Source: Sordaria brevicollis (lineage: Eukaryota > Ascomycota > Sordariomycetes > Sordariales > Sordariaceae). Taken from it: 64,000 nt of DNA. Positions 11,921 through 21,225 of this stretch are shown here, piece after piece. The position numbers and the translations under genes were made by a program. Position 1 is the first letter of the stretch; each line of letters begins with the position of its first letter. The stretch covers positions 3,100,001-3,164,000 of the forward strand of contig JAUTDP010000008.1 in assembly GCA_033439795.1 (NCBI GenBank). The letters run 5' to 3'. Under the pieces are notes generated by a model. That model saw nothing but the letters and a program-made list of their open reading frames with translations, did no database searches and was not told the origin of the DNA.

Positions 11921-12356
11921 GAGTGAATATGAGCACTTCTATCACTCCAATCCCTTATCCCCTGCACCCAGCCCTCCCCCCTCCCTTCTTACCAACTGTC
12001 TTTCTAGCGTTGTCCCTTTTTTTATATAGACTGTTCACAAGAAATGTTGGATGCTACTTCAATGCACCATGATTCTTCTCTCCGATGTTGTTATACAAGA
12101 TATGTTTTCGACAAAAAAGAGAAAGTGCATAGCTTGCACATGTGGATAAAGGTTAGGTATGTTTGTTTGTTCCTGAGAGTTTTCGTGGTAAAAAAAGAAA
12201 AGCAGATATTTGTTTAGAAGGGGTATCTTGTCCACTTTGTATGTTTTCTTGGTCTTTCCTCTTCTTTCCAAGCTCCTTGCTCGATTTCGCTTTCCCTTGT
12301 TCTCTCCTCTTTCTAGCCCCATATTGATGATATCTTCAGTTCTTCATTGGCGAGAC

Positions 12357-15300
12357 TTAACCACGTAAATCCAACCCCAGCATCCTCTGATTCAATTCCC
12401 TGTTATCGCAGAAATCCTCGGCCTCAGTATCTGGCCCTCCTTCCTCCCCATCCGCTTCCTCCCCATCTTCCTCTTCCCCCATCATCCCATCTCCATCGCA
12501 CAAAATAGTGCTTCCCACAGAACTACTCCCACTCCTCCCCTCCGTCACTCCCGACCCGCCGCCCTCCGAGCTCCCCGTGGACCCCTCCCCTGCCGTCCTC
12601 GGTCTCCTCTGGTTTTGTCGTTTCGCACTCGTAATCATCTCCTCCTCACTTAGAAACCTCATCCTCAGCTTTTCGTCCAACATGCTGACCAACCGCTCAC
12701 TATACTGATCTAGTAAGTTGGTAAGCATGCCTTCGCTCAGGGACTTTTCTCCTCCTCTTTCATGGGAGTGGCCATGAGGGCGATCGTGGCCGCAGTAGCT
12801 GTGGCTGTGACGTTCCTGTAGATGAGGTCTGCTCCTGGTGCTGCGACTGCGGATGGCGCGCTCGCCTAGGGCGGCTGCGGTAAGGCGAAGTTCGGCGTCC
12901 AGCTCGGCGAGGATGTCGCTGCTGATAGCGTCGGAGCTTGTGAGCTTCTTGCGGTAGGCTCGCAGTTGGCGACAGGTTTGCTCGGTGGCGGCGCTGAGGG
13001 AGCCGAAGCCGTAGCCGTTGCTGGCGTTGCTTGGTCCGGCAGAGGTGCTTGGGGCGGTGTTGCTGCGGAGGTTGGAGTGGCTGGTCTTTTTGCGGGCGGA
13101 TAAGGAGCGGATGGTAGATGATGCGGTTGGTGTTGCGTCGCCCTCGTTGATGAGTGGCGGAGATGCGCAACGGCGGTAGATACCGTTGTCCTCGGATGGA
13201 GGGCTTTCGGATCTGCTACCCGATGTCCGGCGCAGGGCGTTGCGCTTGATTCGGATAGAGCCGGTGCCATCGGGGCTGATGCGCTTCCCTGATGTGACTG
13301 GTGTGCGTGTGGTGGAAGTTGGAGGGTTCTGTGCAGAGGAACGCCGAAGTTGTGCTCGGCTGGGTGAGAGACGGCGTTGTCTGCTGCTACCAGCATGCGA
13401 TGAAGCTGGTCGTTGAAACTCGGCTAGTTCGGCTTTCGATAATACCCTCCTGAGAGGTGGTCGGCTGTGTGTAGCCTGAGCATGGCTGGCCCTCGTGCTG
13501 GTGGTCTTGTCGGGCGAAGGGTCGCGGTTCCTGGACCCAGTCGCTGGGAACTGTATATCCAGCCCCCAGACCATGATGGTCCCATCTTCTCCGACACTGA
13601 TAATCTTCCTTCCAGCCCGTTCGCCCTCAACCATCACCACACCATTGATGGCTTCTGTGTGGCCCCATTCGCGGCCCATGAATGCTCCTGATTGAGCGTC
13701 GTATACCCGGATAGATTTGTCTGTGTTGGAAATGCCAAGCAAGAAACTCATATCCCCTGTTGTGCTCTGGCCATATCGTAGCGATTCCAAAATGACCGTC
13801 TCGGACCCTCCTTCATCGTTACATTTGAACGAGTTCAAAAGGCGTCCGTTGTTGTAATCAAAATGACAGACTGAGCGATCCAAAAGTGATACAAAAATTG
13901 ACTTTTCAAGAGGAGTGACCACCATTGAGGATGGCGAGGCCCTTAGCGTAATGACTCTTGAGGGAATTGCTGCCATAACATCAGGGTCGTTATCTTTCGT
14001 GACCAAATCGTGGATCTGAAGGGTACGATCCAGCGAGCAAGTCAGGACTTTGTCGCGGGAGGGGATCAAAACCTGGACGACCTTGGCGCTGAATTCCAAC
14101 GTCTGGAAATGTTCAAAACCCCCAGAAGATGTTCGGTGGAATAACTGGGCTGTGCGGTCTCTGCCGCAAGATGCGACGAGAAGCTTTGATTCGTCCTCAA
14201 AGATTGTGATATCCTGGCAATCGGAAGAATGCGCCTTCGTTTCGAGCAGACACACTCTCGTAGAGGCGTCAATAATGCGAAGAACGCCGAGCTTGTCTCC
14301 CACAACAAAAAGACTTCCATCATTTGTGGCTCTCACCACCACTAGCTGATTAACCGGTTGCTCGCCATCGGTATTATTCTCTACCTGGTCCACAGGTACA
14401 TCAAGGGTTAACCTGATCAAGCCGTCCATGTTCCACATGTTAATTCTTCCCGATGCTGACCAGGTGACGAAGGAGGCGTCCGCACCGTTAGATCCAGGCA
14501 ACTCCTGTATTCCGACAATGTCGCCGGCGCCAGGTATGAGGATGTGGTTGGGATCATCGGATGATACTGCTGGAATATGGTCTGGACTCCAAATGTTGAT
14601 GGTTCGCCGGTTGTCGATCGTGACGAAGTTTTCGGTGAGAAACCCAAGGGCAACGAGACCATCAGACGTATGAGGATTGTGGATAACAGGATCCGGTGTG
14701 CCTTCCAAGACCCCATCGAGCGCGAGTGTTGCTAACTGGCCATCTTTTCCTCCTATGTAAAGTGTTTCTTTTCTCATCGATATGCAGCTGACATGGAAGT
14801 TCAGATCCAGCAGTCGTGTTAGTTTCATTTGTTTGTTTGTGTCGTCCAAGAGGCACACGCTACCCGTTTCTGAGCAGATGATGGCCCTATTTTCATCAAG
14901 TGCAAGAGCGCAGCTAAATGTGGCATCCAGCATGGAGCCCAACAGAATATTCCGGCCAGGCAATGGTTTCTGGGCTAGTTGGGCAGCTGAGCAAGCTGCC
15001 TCTTGTTGTGAGAATTTCGATTTCGTCGGGGAGATAGGTGGTGGCTCTTCAACCCTCCAAACCTTGATATGACGAACACCCAATGTGATCAAGTTGCTGC
15101 CCATCCATACCATGCCCTTGACGTGCGAGGTACACCGATTTTGCTGGAAGAGCCTGGCAGCGCCAGTTCTCGTGTCGATCTTCCATATGTAGAGAAACCC
15201 ATCGTTGGCAGCGCCTAGAGAGGCCAGAAACCTTGTGTCTGGTGACCATGCTACCGCCTTAACTCCAAATGCATGTTCACTGATGGATACCAATGGCGTA

Positions 15301-15842
15301 TCGGATGATGCATCTTGAAGGTTGAAGATGAGTACTCGAGGGGCATAGCCCGTTTCGCCAACTGCCAGAAATCGTCCATCCCGACTGAGGCCGAGACATG
15401 TTGCAGCCTTTATACGCTCCCGACTTGTCCAGGTCTGTGATGAGTCTGTCGAGGTCGATTCCCTCTGTGAAGCGGTAGTCCTGTTCCTACTGTCGTTGGC
15501 TTTCGGTGTCGGATTCGAATTTGCTGCGGTAGTGTGGGAGACGGGTGAAAGCGCAAAGACGGGGACTGCCGAGGGACGGGCTCGGTAGAAGCGTTGGGAA
15601 TAATGCTCGCCGGAAACATCAACGACCACCACAGCCCCGCCAGCAATGTAGGCGAAGGAAGAATGAACGGAATCGAAACCGGTGGGCGATGAGCAGGTGG
15701 TGCCTATGACGCGCCTGAGAGACAGACAAGTCTCATTGAGGGTCCGGGACCGTTGAGGACCTGGTGACCTAGAAGTCCTGGTGACGAAGGGAGAGCTGGC
15801 GGGCGTGAGCTTGTGTCGATTCGAAGGAGTGGATGATGCCAT
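12357..15842 (-). CDS. WD40 repeat protein, MAPKBP1/WDR62 family
   Basis: Single uninterrupted frame of 1161 aa starting MASSTPSNRHK. After a Ser/Arg-rich head, residues about 38-780 are WD40-like repeats forming what is probably a pair of beta-propellers. Typical blades include VAWSPDTRFLASLG, LLVASCGRDRTAQLF and KIISVGEDGTIMVWGLDI. The N-terminal motif in which LRRVIGTTCSS is followed by AYIAGGAVVVVDV matches the MABP1/WDR62 family, where animal members scaffold JNK signalling and spindle-pole functions. The last 380 residues are Ser/Arg/Pro-rich, with a predicted helical stretch (EQTCRQLRAYRKKL...) and a strongly acidic end. Fungal function is not established; a scaffold role is inference. 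The stop TAA is at 12357-12359. Intergenic space upstream is shared with polymerase iota on the other strand. Confidence 0.85.
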   Translation of the reverse strand: MASSTPSNRHKLTPASSPFVTRTSRSPGPQRSRTLNETCLSLRRVIGTTCSSPTGFDSVHSSFAYIAGGAVVVVDVSGEHYSQRFYRARPSAVPVFALSPVSHTTAANSNPTPKANDSRNRTTASQRESTSTDSSQTWTSRERIKAATCLGLSRDGRFLAVGETGYAPRVLIFNLQDASSDTPLVSISEHAFGVKAVAWSPDTRFLASLGAANDGFLYIWKIDTRTGAARLFQQNRCTSHVKGMVWMGSNLITLGVRHIKVWRVEEPPPISPTKSKFSQQEAACSAAQLAQKPLPGRNILLGSMLDATFSCALALDENRAIICSETGSVCLLDDTNKQMKLTRLLDLNFHVSCISMRKETLYIGGKDGQLATLALDGVLEGTPDPVIHNPHTSDGLVALGFLTENFVTIDNRRTINIWSPDHIPAVSSDDPNHILIPGAGDIVGIQELPGSNGADASFVTWSASGRINMWNMDGLIRLTLDVPVDQVENNTDGEQPVNQLVVVRATNDGSLFVVGDKLGVLRIIDASTRVCLLETKAHSSDCQDITIFEDESKLLVASCGRDRTAQLFHRTSSGGFEHFQTLEFSAKVVQVLIPSRDKVLTCSLDRTLQIHDLVTKDNDPDVMAAIPSRVITLRASPSSMVVTPLEKSIFVSLLDRSVCHFDYNNGRLLNSFKCNDEGGSETVILESLRYGQSTTGDMSFLLGISNTDKSIRVYDAQSGAFMGREWGHTEAINGVVMVEGERAGRKIISVGEDGTIMVWGLDIQFPATGSRNRDPSPDKTTSTRASHAQATHSRPPLRRVLSKAELAEFQRPASSHAGSSRQRRLSPSRAQLRRSSAQNPPTSTTRTPVTSGKRISPDGTGSIRIKRNALRRTSGSRSESPPSEDNGIYRRCASPPLINEGDATPTASSTIRSLSARKKTSHSNLRSNTAPSTSAGPSNASNGYGFGSLSAATEQTCRQLRAYRKKLTSSDAISSDILAELDAELRLTAAALGERAIRSRSTRSRPHLQERHSHSYCGHDRPHGHSHERGGEKSLSEGMLTNLLDQYSERLVSMLDEKLRMRFLSEEEMITSAKRQNQRRPRTAGEGSTGSSEGGGSGVTEGRSGSSSVGSTILCDGDGMMGEEEDGEEADGEEGGPDTEAEDFCDNRELNQRMLGLDLRG

Positions 15843-17983
15843 CTCGTAGCCATTGGCCGTTGGGGAGGCGGACTGGAGTTAGTAAGTCTTGAAGCCCGAG
15901 ATGAGTTGGAAGAACATGAGCCAGCACGTCGTCCTCGATATCGATAGTGTATGGCGTGGCTTGCAAGAAATCGACTGTGATGTATGTGACTGAAGATAGT
16001 AAATTGACTGTTTAATCGTCGTCGTCGTCGTCGTCGGCTATGTGAAAGATATTCCAAAATCTTTTGTGTATAGTAGTGCGAGATACGTCTATGTAAGCGG
16101 CGTGGAAGAGGAGAGCCAATGGAGCCTTGATGTCGAAGCTCGAGGTGAGCCAAGCCGGCTTGTAAGAGAGAAGCGATAATGATGACGGAAGGCGTGGACG
16201 TTTGAAAGAGTCTGAGCTTTCCGTCCGAACTTTCGATCGGCCAAGGCCAGTGCAAACCTGAAGACAGAGATCCGAGATGCGTGACTTCGTTTTGTGAAAA
16301 AAAAAAAAAAAAAGTTCAATGTGTGGATATTGTTGCCTTGTTTGCGAAGGTTCCCACGGTAACGCTGCAAGATTTGACTTTGTTAGTGTCTTTGCACAAG
16401 GAGACACAAACAGCGCACACCCTGATACTTTGCCTGAGCAAGCAAAGTTCACTCAGATTGAGATGGTCTGGCCGGTCTTACAGTGAGGAATAAACGGCAA
16501 GAGAGCAGAGATTGCAGAAGCAAAGAGTGAAAGGTTGAAGAGATGCCCGGGACAGAGAGAGGGAGAGCGAGTGGAAAGATTCTGTTGATTGGAATTGAGA
16601 ACTGTCTTTGGCGGGGAAGGTCTTGCTGCCCTGGATTCGGACTGGGGTAAGGCTTGAGGGCTGATTCAAAGTCTGCAGTCTTAGCTCAGATCGATGAGGT
16701 CGAAAAGTGGAATTATCGTGATGTCCTTTCCAGCCCAGTCAGGTAGGTAGGGAAAAGAGGAAGCTGTAACCTTGAGGTAGTACGCAGTAGTGCGTACAGG
16801 TGCCTCATGCAAGCTGCAGTCGAGGGTGGAGGAGGAAGAGCCGAAGACGGGGACTTTTGGGCGCTGAGTGAGCGAGGGCGAGAGCGAAGGCGATGTAAGT
16901 AACCTAGGTAAGGTAGCGACAAGGTTGGCGACGAATCTACCTCTAGACTGAGGGCGACATTGTGGTGTTTCCAATTCCTGCCAATTCAAACAAGATCATG
17001 GATCAGATGAAAAGATGGGAAGGGGTAAGAAGAGAGGGTAGTGTAGAGAAGGTGAGATGAGATGGCAGAGAGAAACAGGGCAACAGGGCAGCAGGGCTAC
17101 CGCAAGGCTAAGAGTGTAAAAATGGGAAATTGATGTTTCCCCCACACCTCATCACTCCATTGTGGACTGCCTTCCCTTCTCTTTCAGTTGCTCCTGTCCA
17201 TGCATTCCTCATGTGAAAGGGTTCACACATTTCCCGTCATCAATGGCATGGAAAGAGCACCTGAGAGTGCCCGGGCTGCTGGGATATGGCAACACAAGAT
17301 TGGAATTTCCCATTTGGGGAGAGTGTGAGAGGGTCCCTCCCATTTGGGCGTATGGGTCGCCTAATTCACGCTACAACTGATGATCATCACAGTGACCGGG
17401 GACCATCTTAAATCTCTCCCTGGCCGCCTTGCAAGCGCTGTGGTCGCTGTCATTCGCCATCACCCAGCGGGCAATCAAAGTCAATCTTGGTGTCACCCTC
17501 CCATCCGGCGCCCATCCGCTCAGTGCCGTTCCATCGGTGCAGCCGCTCGTTCGGGATTGGTCTGTGCGCACATCTTGATTTATCGGGGAGCCAATGGCAA
17601 TACATCCAAAATAACTAGTGGGGCAACAGCTCGCTTAGAGATCCACAGTCTCCACTCTTTACAGTTGTCACATCCCGTCTCGACCACTGCGACTTTCCAA
17701 ACCGCCGCGCCAAAACGTGGGACAAGCAACCACCACTCATTCAACTGGACGTCCTCTGAAACGAACAACTCACGGCGCAGCGGATCGTGAAGCCCAACTG
17801 CTGCCGAAGTGCTACCGGACCCTGGCATCTCTCACCCGCAGAAATTCCATTTCGTACCTCTACCGTACATCCGCAGCTGCCTTCTGCAAAGCAATCCCAA
17901 AGTGAAAGACCACGAGACATGGGCTCATGATCTCATCAGGAATAATACCACAAGCATCACCATCGTGAAGCATCCTGCCCGCA
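15843..17983. other. Divergent promoter region between WD40 gene and polymerase iota
   Basis: No convincing gene. It holds a GTC trinucleotide run near 16017-16036, an A homopolymer at about 16297-16313, AG-rich tracts, and a few ORFs without domains (for example plus 17380-17790, 136 aa). These look like chance frames in long fungal leaders. Confidence 0.45.
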
Positions 17984-20420
17984 ATGGATCATCCCAGGAA
18001 AAATATCAAAACAAAACATGATGATCGGATCATCCTTCACTTTGTACAACCTCCTTCCCTACTGTTCATCATGCACTGAATACCGTACGTAAAAGATCTG
18101 GTCTGACTGTTCATGTGCTTGTTGAACATCGTTTGTAGGATCTCGATTGCTTCTATGCCCAGGTAGGCAGATCCGTCCATCCCTTATCACCCCAGTAACC
18201 GTAACCCCTGTGCCCCTTTTTGCTTCAAGTCATGATGTAAACAAAGAGCCCGTCAGTGTCCTAGAACAACCACCACCACAGCACCATATATACCTTCACA
18301 CATATATATCAAATATTCTATGGATTTCACTAACACTTCCCAAGGTCTACGAAAACAAAACCCCCTCCCTCAAATCCCTCCCCCTCGGCATCCGCCAAAA
18401 GTCCCTCCTAGCAACATGCAACTACCCCGCCCGCCGCCTGGGCGTCAAGAAACTCCAGTCCATTTCCTCGGCCCTAGCCATTTGCCCGGAGCTCGTCATC
18501 GTCGACGGCGAAGACCTGACCCCCTTTCGGGACGTCTCCAAGCGTTTGTATGCGCTGCTGCGATCTTACTCGTGGAACGGCAGAGTGGAAAGGCTAGGGC
18601 TGGATGAAGTCTGGATGGACGTCACGGATGTGATTGAGTACAATTTGGAGTTGCTGAACAGAAATGACTTGGAACATTCGTGGTTTTGTATGGATAGAGA
18701 GGATCCTGAAAAGGGGTTTGGGTTTGATGCGAGGCGGGTTAAGGGGTGTGTTTATGGCGCTTACGACGAAGCTGAAGAGGGACTGCTGCGGACAAAACTC
18801 CTGATTGCTTCCCACTTGGCTTATTATCTTCGCATCAAGATTGAAGAAGAAGGGTATACCACCGCTTGCGGCATATCGACGAACAAGACTCTGGCCAAGT
18901 TGGTTGGGAATGTTAACAAACCACGGAATCAGACGACGCTGTTGTCTTGCGGGTCCGATGGGGAAGAAACTGTGAGGAGGTTTATGGGAGGGCATCAGTT
19001 GAGGAAGGTGCCGGGGGTAGGAGGGAAGACGGCGGCTATTCTGGCCGAGTATTTCCTTTCTCAGTCTTCTCACTCACAACCAAACTCGACTAAGAAGGAC
19101 CAGAAGTCGGTCACCGTCGCCGACCTTTTGTCGCTCAACCCACCTCTAACCCCGTCAACCCTCTCCACCCTCCTCTCCTCAGGCACTTCCACGACAGTAA
19201 CGACATCGTCAGCTCGTGATATCCTCTCTCTTTTAAATGGGCACGACCCCAGCCCCGTCAAACCCGCCCGCTTGCTTCCGACGCAAATCAGCATCGAGGA
19301 TACCTACCACTTCAACCCTCTAACCTCCATCGAGAAAATCCGCTCCGAGCTGGCCAAGATTACCACGTCATTACTGAGAAGGATGAAGACCGATCTTCTT
19401 GACGACAAAACAAAATGGATGGCACGACCAAAGACACTCAGGTTGACCACAAGACCGCGTGTAGACCCAAAAGAAGGGCACGGGTACGGGTATCTGCGAG
19501 TGTCCAAAAGCGTACCACTACCATTTTACATCTTCAGAATAGCTGGCGATGATGAGGAAGTGATAGTGGTAAAGCAAGTGGCAGAGAGGTTAGTAACAGA
19601 GACGTTACTACCCATGTTCCACCAACTTCACTCCCAGCTCATTTCCAAAGATGAAAAGATCAAGGGAAAGGGGTACAGTATCGGGTTGTTGAACGTTTGT
19701 GTGACAAATATGGATGCTATGGATATGTCTGGCAGTGGAGACAGCAGAGGGGGAGGGAGAGACATTAAGGACATGTTTATGCGCCAAAGGGAGTTTACCG
19801 TCTATGATCATTCTGGCCGCCAAGAGCCCGGAGACGACGACGACGACGACGACGACCGCAAAGATCAAAAAGGCCATGCTACAACAGTAACAGTACGGCC
19901 TGGAATAGAGGACAACACCCCACCAGATAACGACCACCTGTTGGTAAATGAGGAGGGTATGGACTATGATATCAGGTCCTTAGACCACCACCACCACCAC
20001 GACACTACCCAGGATAGGAAAGATGACGACGACGATGACGACGACGGCCCTCATCACCGAGACCCAACCGAGCCCATCACTAGCCGTTATGAGCAAGATT
20101 CGATGCCACCACCTACTTCTACGAACGACTACTTCCACATCGAAGATGACGACGAAGTCTGGGATGACAACGATGACAATGACAATAACAATGACAACGA
20201 CGAGGAGAAGCACGACAATACGTGGGACAACCGTCAAGACGAGCAACAAGCTAGAGAAGAAGTTATGGACTACAACTACAACTACAGCTACACCAAACAC
20301 CCTAGTGGTAGTGGCAGTGAGGATGATGGCATCAGATGCCCACTATGTAATCACTTCATACCTTTATTTGCGCTAGCTGCTCATGAGAGGTTTCATAGTA
20401 TTGAAAGGGATGGGGACTAG
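17984..20420 (+). CDS. DNA polymerase iota (Y-family translesion polymerase)
   Basis: Spliced protein of 719 aa. Exon 1 17984-18043, mini-exon 2 18139-18162 (24 nt), exon 3 18345-20420. Splicing restores DRIILHF + DLDCFYAQ + VYENKTPSL, the Y-family palm motif with the first catalytic Asp. The second catalytic pair is in LGLDEVWMDVTD (D115/E116). The motifs PLGIRQKSLLATCNY and GVKKLQ are closer to Pol iota than to Pol eta. The thumb helix-hairpin-helix (LRKVPGVGGKTA) and little-finger region follow. The last 170 residues are an Asp/His-rich low-complexity linker ending in CPLC...HERFH (C691, C694, H706, H710), a UBZ-type ubiquitin-binding finger. Role: lesion bypass, probably recruited to ubiquitinated PCNA. 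The ATG is the first one in frame with the conserved DDRIILHF. Confidence 0.9.
18044..18138 (+). other. Intron 1 of polymerase iota
   Basis: GTACAA donor, TTTGTAG acceptor, phase 0. Removal joins HF to DLDCFYAQ. Confidence 0.85.
18163..18344 (+). other. Intron 2 of polymerase iota
   Basis: GTAGGC donor and CCCAAG acceptor with CTAAC just upstream, phase 0. The intron is open in frame, so unspliced reading would mistakenly give a longer N-terminus. Confidence 0.8.
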
Positions 20421-21225
20421 TTAGTTAAGTCTACGAGGCAGACGATATATCATCAACTGTTACGGCGAGCGACTCGACTGTTATGAGTTCATGATTTAAG
20501 TAATGTCTACTTTTGATTCCACACTTGTGTAATGTTAATGCTAACCTGTTTTTACAATCCAGTACCTGGTTTGTTTTGTTAGTTTAAAGACCTCGGGTCA
20601 ACTTTAACAGCCCTTTTCATTTCTTACTATTGTGTTTCGTTCTAGTGTTGAGGCATAACCAAGCTTTGAATAGATGATTTGGAAAAATTTGAATGCCTAA
20701 CCAAATGCCAAATTTACAAACAGGTACCAACCTAACAAACAAACCAAGCATTGGATTGAAACTTTTGACACCACACATGTGTTACATTGTTAATGCTAAC
20801 CTGTTTCGTTACCATGTTATGCCCGTGATACACCACCCAGACGAGAGACCATATAATGCCAATTCTTCCTGTTTTTCTACCCATAACTTTTTTGAAGAAA
20901 ACCCGTTGGGTATCAATACATCAAACCTGCCTCCCTAGCCCATACAGTTACTCGCGCACAGCGCATTTTCCTTACTCTGAAGCCAGCCGGATAAATACCT
21001 CTAGCTGGATCAACCGGACGAAAAACATGTCAACATACCCACCCGTGAGCCCTAGCGATGTCGTGGCGGTTGATTCTGTTCCCGCTGTCCTCCCCTTTGT
21101 CCCTGCTCCTGCTCCTGTCCCTGGCGCTGCCGCTGCCGCTGCCTCTGATATTCCCGTTCTCGCCGTAAAACAGTTGAATACGACGACGATGCCGCCGATG
21201 TCGAGGTTCTCGAGGCTGAGAGTAC
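20421..21225. other. Convergent intergenic region with an imperfect 35-bp direct repeat
   Basis: 3' flanks of polymerase iota and the coiled-coil gene. Two copies of a CTTTTGA..CCACAC.TGTGT..GTTAATGCTAACCTGTTT block occur at about 20511-20552 and 20761-20806. No gene is supported on the plus strand. Confidence 0.5.

Larger units (their letters stand above)
10822..12356. other. Convergent intergenic region (3' flanks)
   Basis: 3' flanks of the CHY/RING gene and the WD40 gene. It contains a long (CTGT)n microsatellite, a 24-base C homopolymer and otherwise AT-leaning unique sequence. No supported gene; a minus ORF at 12059-12322 is the likely 3' flank of the WD40 gene. Confidence 0.5.

Noticed and set aside
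17380..17790. 136-codon plus-strand ORF upstream of polymerase iota
   Set aside because: Has an ATG but no recognisable domain, and lies in a leader-like divergent promoter region.
18147..18344. Unspliced N-terminus of polymerase iota
   Set aside because: The stretch after 18162 is intron 2; only the spliced form gives the catalytic DLDCFYAQ-VYENK join.
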